A stretch of DNA of 64,000 nucleotides from Cryobacterium sp. Y57 (lineage in GTDB: Bacteria; Actinomycetota; Actinomycetes; Actinomycetales; Microbacteriaceae). Shown here one piece after another: positions 53,885-62,750 of the stretch. A program made the translations under genes and the position numbers. The first letter of the stretch is position 1; each line of letters starts with the position of its first letter. The stretch lies in the NCBI RefSeq assembly GCF_002929505.1, contig NZ_PJJL01000065.1, forward strand, positions 6,478 through 70,477. The letters are read 5' to 3'. Below the pieces are notes generated by a model that was not told where the DNA came from, searched no databases, and saw nothing but the letters and a program-made list of their open reading frames with translations.

Positions 53885-54403
53885 ATGCCCCAGTTTCTCG
53901 TCGTGTCGGTCACGGACGCCGCAGCCCTCACCCTGCTCAACGAATACTTCCTCAGCCCCGAACTGTCGTTTCGACAATCCCACGGCACCTACCACCCGAC
54001 CTATCCGGTCGCGGAGCAGTTCGTGCCGCCTCAGGGCATGTTCCTCGTGGTACTCGATGGCCAGGCAGCGAACGACGCTGACGGCACGTATGTCGGGTGC
54101 GGCGGCATCCGTCGGCTGCCAACCGCAACGAGCGAACCGGTCTGCTTCGAGGTTAAACATTTGTGGATGCAGCCATGCGCCCGCGGACGCGGCTGGGGGC
54201 GGATACTGCTGGCTGCGCTCGAGAGCCGGGCGAGCGACCTGGGCGCCGCCGAAATGGTGCTCGACACGAATGTGAGCCTGTCCGCCGCCGGGGCGCTCTA
54301 TCACAGCACCGGGTATGAGAGCATTCCCGCGTATAACGACAACCCCAATGCGACACACTGGTATCGCAAACGGCTCAACCAAACTAAATTCAGCGCGAAC
54401 TAG
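53885..54403 (+). CDS. GNAT-family N-acetyltransferase
   Basis: 172 residues with the acetyl-CoA site VKHLWMQPCARGRGWGRILL (motif A) and a following AAEMVLDTN strand. Substrate unknown. The first 60 residues (LTLLNEYFLSPELSFRQ) recur in actinobacterial MarR-less GNAT proteins. Ends 19 bp before the convergent phosphatase gene. Confidence 0.85.
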   Translation: MPQFLVVSVTDAAALTLLNEYFLSPELSFRQSHGTYHPTYPVAEQFVPPQGMFLVVLDGQAANDADGTYVGCGGIRRLPTATSEPVCFEVKHLWMQPCARGRGWGRILLAALESRASDLGAAEMVLDTNVSLSAAGALYHSTGYESIPAYNDNPNATHWYRKRLNQTKFSAN

Positions 54404-54422
54404 CTCCAGCCGCTGGTGTCAC

Positions 54423-55028
54423 CTAGAACATCAGTGGTTCCGGCAGCCCGGTGCGCAGCTCGACCGGCAGGTGGCCCAGATCATTGTGCGTGACGAGCGT
54501 CCACGGTCGGCCTGGTTTTTGCTGCAGCACGGTGAGCCCACAATGGGCTTGGTTGATTCCGACCCAGCGCCAGTCGGGAGCTCCGAGTACCTCTCGAACG
54601 AACCACGCGATCACGAAATTGTGGGTGATCAGTAAGTCGTGCCGCTGGCTGCGGCGCGGTTGCAAAAATTCGGAGACGGCGTCTTCCATCTGTGCGCGTC
54701 CCGCTGCGATCTCGTCTTCGGTTACCGCGCCGAAAAACGGGTCGTAGGCCGATGGAGTCTCGGCCGCCCGGCCAGAGGGAATGCAGTCGAACAGCAGTGC
54801 CGACGGCTCGCTCTGCAGGGCTGGAAGCCGTTCCGCCATGATGGCGGCGGTTTCGGCGGCCCGTTGCAGCGGCGAGTGCCAGGCACCCGTGAACGGAACC
54901 CCACTCAGACGATCGGCGACGAGCAGCGCCTGGCGTTTGCCGCGCGGCGATAACGGACCGTCGTGCAGGCCGTGTTCGGCATCCTGTTGCTCGCCGTGGC
55001 GTACCAGGTAGATGTACTGGGGCATCAT
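54423..55028 (-). CDS. Histidine phosphatase family protein
   Basis: 201 residues. The phosphoglycerate-mutase-like motif LVRHGEQQD (catalytic His) is at the N-terminus, SPLQRAAETAAI follows, and LLITHNFVIAWFV carries the second catalytic His. Substrate unknown. ATG at 55028 or 55025 (ATGATG); frame is open upstream but lies in the M16 gene end. Downstream of the M16 protease by 64 bp. Confidence 0.88.
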   Translation of the reverse strand: MMPQYIYLVRHGEQQDAEHGLHDGPLSPRGKRQALLVADRLSGVPFTGAWHSPLQRAAETAAIMAERLPALQSEPSALLFDCIPSGRAAETPSAYDPFFGAVTEDEIAAGRAQMEDAVSEFLQPRRSQRHDLLITHNFVIAWFVREVLGAPDWRWVGINQAHCGLTVLQQKPGRPWTLVTHNDLGHLPVELRTGLPEPLMF

Positions 55029-55092
55029 TGTCCATTTCAGAGTGCGGGAATCCGGCCGGGCCGGAAGGTACCAGAGACTAAGTCGCGGCCGG

Positions 55093-56436
55093 TCAGCTGG
55101 GAATAATGGCCGCGAACGCGTCGTCATCGAGGGCGCCGACAGCGGAGATTGTCACGTCGCCACTGACGAGTTCGACAGCGAGCCCCTGCACGTCGGCCGC
55201 CGTGACCAGCGCAAGGCGGCGCAGCACTTCGTCGAGATCAGCGAACTCGCCGAGGGTTATCTCGGAGCGACCCAGTCGAGACATGCGGGTGTCCGAGTCT
55301 TCCAATGCGAGGGCCGACGCTCCACTCAACTGGCCAGACGCCCGTTTCATCTCGTCGTTGGTGACACCGCCATCGGCGAGGCGATGTAGCTCGCTGAGCA
55401 TAAGTTCGGCGACCTGGCCGGCCTTGGCCGGCGTGCATCCGGCATACATACCGAACAGGCCAGCATCCGAGTAACCGGGCGCGAATGAGTAGACCGAATA
55501 GGCCAAGCCGCGCTTCTCCCGCACTTCTTGAAAAAGCCGGCTCGACATTCCCCCGCCGAATATCGAGGTGAGCACGCTCATCGTGACGCGGCGGTCGTCG
55601 GTGGCCAGCAGGCCGGGCATTCCGAGCAGCAGGTTCGCCTGTTCCAGCGGACGTTTGACGATGGTCAAGGCCTGGCCCTGGTGAATATCGGCTGGCACGC
55701 CGTCCCGACGGCTGACCGGGGTCTGGGCAATACTGAGGTCCCAGCCGGATCGTTCGAGGGCGCGGGTGACGGCGGCGACCAGCTGGTCGTGGTCGACGGC
55801 GCCGGAAACCGTGACGACGAGGTCTTGCGGACGATAGTTGGCCTGGTAGTGCTCCCACACCGCCGTGCGGGAGACACCACGAATGTCGTCGGCACTGCCG
55901 CCGATAGGACGGCCGAGCGGATGCTTCCCCAGCACGGCTTCGAAGAATCGCTCATTGGCGACGTCGGCCGGGTCGTCGTCAGCCATAGCGAGTTCCTCGA
56001 GGATAACGCCGCGCTCGGTTTCAAATTCACCGGCATCCAGTTGCGAGGAGGTCAGCATGTCGGTGAGAACATCAATGGCCATACCAAGGTCGCGGTCTTG
56101 CACCTTGGCGTAGTAGCAGGTGTATTCCTTTGCGGTCATAGCGTTGTGTTCGCCGCCAACGGCATCAAAAGAAATGGCAATGTCGAGAGCGGATCGCGTT
56201 GGCGTGCCCTTGAACAACAGGTGTTCGAGAAAGTGAGTGGAGCCGAAGTGACCCGGTCGTTCGTCGCGGGAACCGACGGCGACCCAGTAACCGACGGTGA
56301 GACTTCGGGCACCCGGCACCTGCTCACTCAGGATGCGCACGCCGCTTGGCAGAACGGTCCGACGCACCAAGGCATCACCGGCGGCCCGAAACGAGAGTTC
56401 GGCCTGGTCTAGGGGAAAATCGACTGCACCGTTCAT
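55093..56436 (-). CDS. M16-family zinc metallopeptidase
   Basis: 447 residues, the usual size of actinobacterial M16 (PqqL/mitochondrial-processing-peptidase-like) proteins. The inverted zinc motif HFLEH is at 68-72 with the distal Glu in EFETERGVILEELAM. The C-terminal inactive M16 domain spans about 215-430. In many actinobacteria the gene follows pnp; here the upstream neighbour is a divergent TetR gene. TAAGGT lies nine bases before the ATG. Confidence 0.93.
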   Translation of the reverse strand: MNGAVDFPLDQAELSFRAAGDALVRRTVLPSGVRILSEQVPGARSLTVGYWVAVGSRDERPGHFGSTHFLEHLLFKGTPTRSALDIAISFDAVGGEHNAMTAKEYTCYYAKVQDRDLGMAIDVLTDMLTSSQLDAGEFETERGVILEELAMADDDPADVANERFFEAVLGKHPLGRPIGGSADDIRGVSRTAVWEHYQANYRPQDLVVTVSGAVDHDQLVAAVTRALERSGWDLSIAQTPVSRRDGVPADIHQGQALTIVKRPLEQANLLLGMPGLLATDDRRVTMSVLTSIFGGGMSSRLFQEVREKRGLAYSVYSFAPGYSDAGLFGMYAGCTPAKAGQVAELMLSELHRLADGGVTNDEMKRASGQLSGASALALEDSDTRMSRLGRSEITLGEFADLDEVLRRLALVTAADVQGLAVELVSGDVTISAVGALDDDAFAAIIPS

Positions 56437-56538
56437 ATCATCCCCACCTTACAAGACGCGATCGGAGCTGCCGGCGCCCGCGTACGAACTCGCCAAGCTA
56501 CCCCCAATTAGACCGTAACGTTCAGTACGGTCGATTAC

Positions 56539-56554
56539 GACAGACTGGTCTGTC
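56539..56554. promoter_or_regulatory. Probable TetR-type operator
   Basis: GACAGAC-TG-GTCTGTC, exact 7-bp arms around two bases, 86 bp before the TetR gene start. The ACAGAC/GTCTGT form is common for TetR-family operators, and the place suggests autoregulation. Confidence 0.65.
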
Positions 56555-56640
56555 TACGTTGTGTTACAGTCTGGGAGCCAACTGGGAAAACACCGAATTT
56601 GCCCCCACCCGCTCGCTGGCCCTCAATCAAGGAGTGACGC

Positions 56641-57231
56641 ATGACCACGCTCACAGCTGACGCCGTTCGGCCCGCGACCCACGCCAAGCTGCGTATCCTC
56701 GCCACTGCCGACCGCTTGTTCTACGCCGAGGGTGTACACACCGTAGGTGTGGACCGCATCATCGGCGAGTCGAAGGTCACCAAAGCAACCTTCTACAAGT
56801 ACTACCGCTCGAAGGACGCCCTCATCGTCGTGTACCTCCAGGGCCGGGACCGTTTGGCGCGGGATTTTCTGGCTAACCTCGACACGAATTGTGACACCCC
56901 GGAACAGCGGCTGCGTGGCGTCGTCAATGAGATCTCGGCTCAGGTCATTCGCGGAGGTTTCCACGGCTGCCCGTTTATCAACGCGGCCGCACAGTTCACG
57001 GACCCGGCCCACCCCGTGCGCCAGGCCGTTTCTGCACATCGTGACTGGTACGGCCGGTCGATCGAGAACATGTTCCGCGGAATGGGCCATGCCCGACCCG
57101 GAGACGCCGCCGACGATTTTTTCCTCGCCCGCGATGGCGCCTTTGCCGGTGCCAACCTCGGCGACCCGATCGGTGCCCACACCGCCCTGCTGCGCGCTAT
57201 CCAGCGTGTGCTCGACGAATCCATCGCCTGA
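56641..57231 (+). CDS. TetR-family transcription regulator
   Basis: 196 residues. N-terminal helix-turn-helix: LRILATADRLFYAEGVHTVG then KVTKATFYKYYRSKDAL (about 17-62). The C-terminal ligand domain contains GGFHGCPFINAAAQF, typical of a TetR_C subgroup. ATG at 56641 has AAGGAGTGACGC upstream. Likely binds the palindrome at 56539-56554. Convergent aldo/keto reductase gene ends 7 bp downstream; its control by this regulator would need a separate operator, which was not found upstream of the reductase. Confidence 0.92.
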   Translation: MTTLTADAVRPATHAKLRILATADRLFYAEGVHTVGVDRIIGESKVTKATFYKYYRSKDALIVVYLQGRDRLARDFLANLDTNCDTPEQRLRGVVNEISAQVIRGGFHGCPFINAAAQFTDPAHPVRQAVSAHRDWYGRSIENMFRGMGHARPGDAADDFFLARDGAFAGANLGDPIGAHTALLRAIQRVLDESIA

Positions 57232-57238
57232 CTATCTC

Positions 57239-58258
57239 CTAGTCGGCTGACACCCGATCGAGATCGAGCAGGTCACTCCGACCGAGACGGATGCCCGCCG
57301 CCGCGACCAGAGACTGCACCTGATCGACCTCCCCGGCTCCGGCGACCGGCGCCACTACGTCAGGCCGGGCGAGCAGCCAGGCGAGGGCGATCGACGCCGG
57401 TGCCACACCCTGCGCTGCGGCGATACGGTCCACTACGGCCAGTACGCGCAGCGAGCGACGATTGAGGTACACCTTGGCGAGTTGTCCGCGGGCAGTACCG
57501 GCGACATCCGCTTTGGTGCGAAAAGCGCCGGCCAGAAAACCGTGAGCGAGGGCAAAGCCGGGCATCAGCGCAAGCTGCTGGGCGCGAGCGACGACCGCGA
57601 CGTCTTTTTCGAGTTCGGTTCGATGCACGAGGTTGTACGGCGTTTCGGCGGCGACGAACTTGGGCAAGCCGAGGGCGGACAATACCCGGGCTTCCATAAG
57701 TCGTTCCGCCGAGAAATTACTCGCACCGAGGTAGCGCACCTTGCCGGCGCGCATCAGGACGTCCACGGCAACGAGGCTCTCTTCGAGGGCGACGGTTTTG
57801 TCGTCGAAGTGAAAGTAGAGCAGGTCGAGGTAGTCGGTGCCGAGCCGCACAAGGCTGGCTTCGACGGCGGCGACGATGCTGCGCTGAGTCAGTCCGGGAT
57901 TGTCGAGATTTCGCCCGATTTTGGTGGCCAGAACAGTCTCGGCCCGAGCACCCCGAGAGCGCAGCCATGATCCGATAATCACTTCGCTGCGCCCGGCAGC
58001 GAAGCTGTCGGCGGTGTCTAGAAAGTTACCGCCGAAATCGCGGTGCGCGTCGAGGATGGCGTTGGATGCTTCCCCCGTCGCCGTCCAGCCGAAGGCATTG
58101 CAGCCCAGGGCGAGTGGATGCACGAGCAGATCGGTTCCCGCAATCTGCCGGCGAACCGCTCCAGCACCGACCGTGGTCTGCGCCTGCCCGGTGTCGGCCG
58201 GCCGCGAACGGCCAGCGGACAGGGCATCGCGCGCAGACGAGACCACCTGTCGGGGCAT
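57239..58258 (-). CDS. Aldo/keto reductase
   Basis: 339 residues, NADPH-dependent TIM barrel. FLDTADSFAAGRSE (catalytic Asp; the usual Tyr position carries Phe), VLATKIGR (catalytic Lys), a YLDLLYFHFDD strand where the catalytic His is placed, and GASNFSAERLMEA are recognisable. The Tyr-to-Phe substitution in the DTA-x-x-Y motif is odd and may affect activity. ATG at 58258 has GGAGGAGAACGCA upstream. The N-terminal 35 residues are an extension. Confidence 0.88.
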   Translation of the reverse strand: MPRQVVSSARDALSAGRSRPADTGQAQTTVGAGAVRRQIAGTDLLVHPLALGCNAFGWTATGEASNAILDAHRDFGGNFLDTADSFAAGRSEVIIGSWLRSRGARAETVLATKIGRNLDNPGLTQRSIVAAVEASLVRLGTDYLDLLYFHFDDKTVALEESLVAVDVLMRAGKVRYLGASNFSAERLMEARVLSALGLPKFVAAETPYNLVHRTELEKDVAVVARAQQLALMPGFALAHGFLAGAFRTKADVAGTARGQLAKVYLNRRSLRVLAVVDRIAAAQGVAPASIALAWLLARPDVVAPVAGAGEVDQVQSLVAAAGIRLGRSDLLDLDRVSAD

Positions 58259-58584
58259 TGCGTTCTCCTCCAGGGGTGCTCGCCCGACCATTCGTTGCCG
58301 CCGGGTTATCTCTTCGTAAATTACTCTTGGCCCGACTTTAGGCGAGGCCACCGACATTTTTTGACGGCACGCTAAACCGTTACCAGATTGTACGTCGGTG
58401 GCGGGCGAATACGGGGCGCCAGCTGTCGGTTGCCCGTTGACCCGTTCTCGATTTGTTAGACTGGCAGTTGCGCGAAAACTGGGCTGCCTGTGCAGGTGTA
58501 CATCCGCCCTGGGCCGCCTGCCATCGAAGTTCAATCGGTTGGTCGGCGAGGTATCCTGCCCGAATCAGCCGCAGGAAAGCAGCC
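58259..58584. promoter_or_regulatory. Divergent control region of aldo/keto reductase and prfC
   Basis: 326 bp without a convincing gene. An extended -10 (TGTTAGACT, 58454-58462) faces prfC with TTGACC upstream at a short 14-bp spacing. Between 58320 and 58400 the region is AT-richer (CATTTTTTGACGG). Confidence 0.35.
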
Positions 58585-60198
58585 ATGACCACCGTCGCCG
58601 ACGTATCCAACCCCCAAGTTCCCCGGGAGGCTCTGCGTCGCCGCACCTTCGCGGTGATCTCCCACCCCGACGCCGGCAAGTCCACCCTGACCGAAGCCCT
58701 GCTGCTGCACGCCCGCGCGATCACCTCGGCTGGCGCCACGCACGGCAAGGCCGGTCGCAGCGGCACTGTCTCGGACTGGATGGAGATGGAGAAGGCCCGT
58801 GGCATTTCGGTGACGAGCGCCGCGATCCAGTTCGAATACCACGACGCTGTGATCAACCTGGTTGACACCCCCGGCCACGCCGACTTCTCCGAAGACACGT
58901 TTCGGGTGCTGTCTGCAGTGGATGCCGCGGTCATGCTCGTCGACGCCGCCAAGGGTCTTGAGCCCCAGACTATGAAGTTGTTCGCCGTCTGCAAACAGCG
59001 CGGGCTTCCAGTGATTACCGTCATCAACAAGTGGGACCGCCCGGGTGACACTCCCCTGGCTCTGATGGACGAGATCCAGACGCGCACCGGCCTGCTGCCG
59101 ACCCCGCTGAACTGGCCGGTCGGCGAGGCCGGCGACCTGCGCGGCGTGCTCGATCGCCGTTCCGGTGATTTTCTGCGGTATACCCGCACTGCGGGCGGCG
59201 CGACCGTGGCCGAGTCGGTGCGGCTGGATGCGGCCGACGCGGCGATCGAGGAAGGCAGCGCCTGGGCATCCGCTGTCGAAGAATCTGAACTGCTCGACGC
59301 AGAATCCCAAAATCACGACTCCGAACTGTTCCTCGACGGGCAAACGACCCCGGTGCTGTTCTGCGCGGCAGTGGCGAACTTCGGCGTGCAGCAGTTGCTC
59401 GACACCCTGGTCGAGTTTGCGCCACCCGCCGAAGCCCGCATCGATATCGACGGCAATCCGCGCAAGGTCACCTCGCCGTTCTCCGGGTTCGTGTTCAAGG
59501 TGCAATCCGGCATGAACTCGGCGCACCGCGACCACGTGGCCTTCGTGCGCGTCTGCTCCGGCGAATTTCGACGTGGAATGGTCGTCACCCACGCGGCAAC
59601 CGGTCGCCCCTTTGCCACCAAGTACGCCCAGCAGCTATTCGGCAAGGAACGCACCGTCACCGATCAGGCCTGGCCGGGCGACATCGTCGGCCTCGTCAAC
59701 GCGTCGGCGCTGCGAGTGGGCGACTCGATCTTCGAGGACGAACGGGTAGAATTTCCGCCGCTGCCGTTGTTCTCCCCCGAACATTTTCGAGCGATTCGAC
59801 CGGTCGACAGCAGCAAGCACAAGCAGTTTCGTCGCGGTATCGACCAACTCGACCATGAGGGCATCATCCAGGTGATGCGCTCCGAGGTGCGCGGCGAGCA
59901 GGCCCCCGTGCTCGGTGCGGTCGGACCGATGCAATTCGAGGTCGTCGAAGACCGCATGGTGCACGATTTTCATGCCGACATTCGCATGGAAGCACTTCCG
60001 TACCAGGTGGCCCGCAAAACCGACAAGGAGAGCGCGCTCGTGCTCGCCGGCACCCGCCAGGTGGAAGTCTTCACTCGCTCCGACGGCACCCTGCTCGCCC
60101 TGTTCAGCACCCCGTGGCGCCTGCAGGCGATTATCAAGGAGAACCCGAAGCTGGTTCTGATCGACATCGCGAACGCCACGGCCGACGACTTCATGTAA
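58585..60198 (+). CDS. prfC: Peptide chain release factor 3
   Basis: GTPase that recycles RF1/RF2 after termination. 537 residues. G1 SHPDAGKSTLTEALL, DTPGHADF (G3) and NKWDRPGD (G4) are present; domains II and III follow from about 310 (SPFSGFVFKVQSGMNSAHRD). ATG at 58585 has GCAGGAAAG upstream; the open frame before it was rejected. A bidirectional terminator separates it from convergent rnj. Confidence 0.96.
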   Translation: MTTVADVSNPQVPREALRRRTFAVISHPDAGKSTLTEALLLHARAITSAGATHGKAGRSGTVSDWMEMEKARGISVTSAAIQFEYHDAVINLVDTPGHADFSEDTFRVLSAVDAAVMLVDAAKGLEPQTMKLFAVCKQRGLPVITVINKWDRPGDTPLALMDEIQTRTGLLPTPLNWPVGEAGDLRGVLDRRSGDFLRYTRTAGGATVAESVRLDAADAAIEEGSAWASAVEESELLDAESQNHDSELFLDGQTTPVLFCAAVANFGVQQLLDTLVEFAPPAEARIDIDGNPRKVTSPFSGFVFKVQSGMNSAHRDHVAFVRVCSGEFRRGMVVTHAATGRPFATKYAQQLFGKERTVTDQAWPGDIVGLVNASALRVGDSIFEDERVEFPPLPLFSPEHFRAIRPVDSSKHKQFRRGIDQLDHEGIIQVMRSEVRGEQAPVLGAVGPMQFEVVEDRMVHDFHADIRMEALPYQVARKTDKESALVLAGTRQVEVFTRSDGTLLALFSTPWRLQAIIKENPKLVLIDIANATADDFM

Positions 60199-60216
60199 CT
60201 GGCTCGCTGAAAAAGG

Positions 60217-60249
60217 AAAGGCCGCATCCTCGTGGAGGATGCGGCCTTT
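60217..60249. terminator. Bidirectional terminator between prfC and rnj
   Basis: AAAGGCCGCATCC (60217-60229) and GGATGCGGCCTTT (60237-60249) form a 13-bp stem. T-rich stretches follow on both strands (CTTTCTCGTTCT; CCTTTTTCAGC). Confidence 0.92.
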
Positions 60250-60268
60250 CTCGTTCTGTCTCGGCTGG

Positions 60269-61954
60269 TTACGCGTCGACGACCACGGAAGTGATCACGG
60301 GGCTGCGACGGTACTTGCGGTTCATCCAGCGGCTCACCGACTGCGTGAACAGGTCCTCAAGCTCGGCGCCGTCGACGATTTTGATGCGATTCGCGGCCTT
60401 CATGGCCTCATCGATGACCTTGGTCGCGCCCTTGACCCACTCGTCGTCGTGCACGAATCCGCGGGCCAGGAACTCCACGGGCTCGGAGAGCGTGCCGGTC
60501 TTGGCGTTGAGAATGCCGAGGATCGTGATGGTGCCGTCTTCGGCCAGCTTGCGACGGTCTTCCATCGCGGCAGTGGATGCACCGCCCACTGTCATACCGT
60601 CGACGAAGATGTAGTCGGCGACGACCCGGCCGGTGACCTTGGCGTGGCCGTCGATGAGGTCCACCACGACGCCGTCTTCGACGACGATGACATTCTCTGC
60701 GGGGACACCGGTCGCGGTGGCGAGGTCGGCGTTGGCCGTGAGGTGACGCCATTCACCGTGGATCGGCATGACGTTTACCGGCTTGACGATGTTGTAGCAG
60801 TAGACGAGCTCGCCGGCACTCGCGTGCCCGGAAACGTGCACCTTGGCGTTGCCTTTGTGCACGACGTTGGCGCCCCAACGGATCAGGCCGTTGATGACGC
60901 GATAGATGGAGTTCTCGTTGCCGGGGATCAGAGAGCTCGCCAGCAGCACGGTGTCGCCCTCGCCGATCTTGATGACGTGCTCACGGTTGGCCATACGCGA
61001 GAGGGCAGCCATCGGCTCGCCCTGCGAACCGGTGCAGATGAGGACGACCTTGTCGTCCTTCATGCGCTCGAGCGCCTTCATGTCCACGAGGAGGCCCTTG
61101 GGAATGTTGAGGTAGCCGAGCTCACTCGCGATTCCCATGTTGCGCACCATCGAACGGCCGACGAAGGCCACCTTGCGGTTGTGCTTGACGGCAGCATCGA
61201 TGACCTGCTGGATGCGGTGCACGTGGCTCGCGAAACTCGACACGATGATGCGGCGCGGGGACGTGCGGAACACGGTATCGATCGCCGGTCCAATGTCCTT
61301 CTCAGCGGTGGTGAAGCCGGGAACCTCGGCGTTGGTCGAGTCCGTCATGAACAGGTCGACGCCCTCTTCGGCCAGACGTGCGAAGGCGCCGAGGTCGGTG
61401 AGGCGCTTGTCGAGCGGAAACTGGTCCATCTTGAAGTCACCGGTGGCAAGCACGAGGCCGGCTTCGGTGCGGATCGCAATGGCCAGGCCGTCGGGGATGG
61501 AGTGGTTGACGGCGATGAATTCGAGGTCGAACTGGCCGACGGTACGGCGCTCGCCCTCTTTCACTTCGATGAAGTTCTGACTGAGACGGTGCTCCTGCAG
61601 CTTGGCGGCGAGGAAGGCCAGAGTGAGCTTGGAGCCGATGACGGGAATGTCGCCGCGTTCCTTGAGCAGGTAGGGGACGGCGCCAATGTGGTCTTCGTGG
61701 CCGTGCGTGAGCACGATGGCCTCGATGTCCTGGAGGCGGTCGCGGATGGCCGTGAAGTCGGGCAGGATCACGTTGATGCCGGGCTGGTTGTCTTCGGGGA
61801 AGAGAACGCCGCAGTCGATGATGAGCAGCTTTCCCTTGTGCTCGAAGACGGTCATGTTGCGGCCGATCTCGCCGAGGCCTCCGAGCGGGATGATGCGCAT
61901 GCCGCGAGCCGGTAGCGCCGGCGGAGTGCTCAAGTCGAGGTAGTGGTTATTCAT
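60269..61954 (-). CDS. rnj: Ribonuclease J
   Basis: Metallo-beta-lactamase/beta-CASP nuclease with endo- and 5'-exonuclease activity in RNA decay and rRNA maturation. 561 residues. Zinc motif LTHGHEDHIGAVPYLL, beta-CASP segments (FMTDSTNAEVPG, ICTGSQGEPMAAL, VSGHASAGE) and MPIHGEWRHL are intact. ATG at 61954 was taken; ATG at 61963 adds three residues, and neither has a strong ribosome-binding site. Its usual partner dapA is elsewhere (48345). Confidence 0.96.
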   Translation of the reverse strand: MNNHYLDLSTPPALPARGMRIIPLGGLGEIGRNMTVFEHKGKLLIIDCGVLFPEDNQPGINVILPDFTAIRDRLQDIEAIVLTHGHEDHIGAVPYLLKERGDIPVIGSKLTLAFLAAKLQEHRLSQNFIEVKEGERRTVGQFDLEFIAVNHSIPDGLAIAIRTEAGLVLATGDFKMDQFPLDKRLTDLGAFARLAEEGVDLFMTDSTNAEVPGFTTAEKDIGPAIDTVFRTSPRRIIVSSFASHVHRIQQVIDAAVKHNRKVAFVGRSMVRNMGIASELGYLNIPKGLLVDMKALERMKDDKVVLICTGSQGEPMAALSRMANREHVIKIGEGDTVLLASSLIPGNENSIYRVINGLIRWGANVVHKGNAKVHVSGHASAGELVYCYNIVKPVNVMPIHGEWRHLTANADLATATGVPAENVIVVEDGVVVDLIDGHAKVTGRVVADYIFVDGMTVGGASTAAMEDRRKLAEDGTITILGILNAKTGTLSEPVEFLARGFVHDDEWVKGATKVIDEAMKAANRIKIVDGAELEDLFTQSVSRWMNRKYRRSPVITSVVVDA

Positions 61955-62167
61955 GAATCCCATTTCGTTGTCTGCGGTACTGCATGTCGAGGTGTGTGGG
62001 GACCGAGCTCGGGCATGCGGAAAGCCGGAATTGAGGGGCTCTTGCGCATACGCATACCTGGTGTCGTGCCCAGCGGGCGAGTAAAATACCGGCCAGGCAC
62101 GTCTGTAGTCTACCGGCGCGTCGACGATCGGCATTTCGATGCCACCACTGCGGTTGTCGAATACGAC

Positions 62168-62202
62168 AAAAGAGGGACTCCGCGTTGCGGAGTCCCTCTT
62201 TT
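62168..62202. terminator. Strong hairpin terminator between the small repeat-protein gene and rnj
   Basis: AAAAGAGGGACTCCGC (62168-62183) and GCGGAGTCCCTCTTTT (62187-62202) pair perfectly over 16 bp with a GTT loop. It lies 31 bp after the stop of the 72-residue gene and upstream of rnj. Confidence 0.93.
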
Positions 62203-62232
62203 CGATTTCAGCGGCAGCTGAACCGCGGCGCG

Positions 62233-62451
62233 TTATGCTGCTGCGGCCAAGTGCTTGCTACCGGCCATCTGCGGCTGAACGGCGCGGACCGGTGAGATGA
62301 TCGTGGGGTGCGACACGTACTCGCCGGCGTCACGGTGCTGCGCGGTTCCGCTGACGTACCCGCTCCCCATGACCAATCCATTCATGGTCTGAGAAATGTA
62401 CCCGTTGGGACGGATGGTGCTTTCGCTGGTGTGTGATACGTAAGAATTCAT
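62233..62451 (-). CDS. 72-residue protein of four Y(V/I)S repeats, unrecognised
   Basis: I do not recognise this family. The 72 residues contain SYVSHTS, GYISQTM, GYVSGTA and EYVSHPT, with the tyrosines at 4, 18, 32 and 45, a period of about 14. The repeats are followed by IISPVRAVQPQMAG and a basic/alanine end. No signal peptide or membrane helix is visible. The ATG at 62451 has AGGAG five bases upstream, and a perfect 16-bp terminator follows, so it looks like a real single-gene unit. Composition (Ser, Thr, Gly, Tyr, Val) suggests beta-strands or a disordered chain. Confidence 0.7.
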   Translation of the reverse strand: MNSYVSHTSESTIRPNGYISQTMNGLVMGSGYVSGTAQHRDAGEYVSHPTIISPVRAVQPQMAGSKHLAAAA

Positions 62452-62503
62452 GATGCTCCTGGTGCGATCTCTTAATGACGGATGCCGAAGGGATCCAGAG
62501 CAA

Positions 62504-62550
62504 TGACTAGTCACAGATATCCCTCAAATTTGTTCTGGAAGAACTGGTTC
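62504..62550. promoter_or_regulatory. Cluster of palindromes upstream of the 72-residue gene
   Basis: TGACTAGTCA (62504-62513) is a perfect palindrome. GTTCT-GGA-AGAAC (62532-62544) and GAAC-TG-GTTC (62541-62550) overlap each other. They lie 53-99 bp before the gene start, where an operator would be expected. The remaining 62551-62750 region before gpx holds no convincing gene. Confidence 0.45.
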
Positions 62551-62750
62551 GAGTGAGACTGGGGTGTTGGCCCGTTCGGCGGGAAGAATGCGCTGCGCCG
62601 CGCGAGCTGAGATGTCCGGGTCCGATAGTGGACCGCCATGACTTCCCAGGTGATATCAGACTACGTGACCGTGTCACTCATTGGGGGAAACGCACGATCT
62701 ACACAGGGACTGTGCAGGCAGCTAGGATTCAGCATCGATACTGTGTGCCA

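Noticed and set aside
60239-61915. 558-codon plus-strand open frame opposite rnj
   Set aside because: Mirror of the RNase J codons; repeated Val-Asp-Asp pattern is the antisense of normal Actinobacterial codon use.
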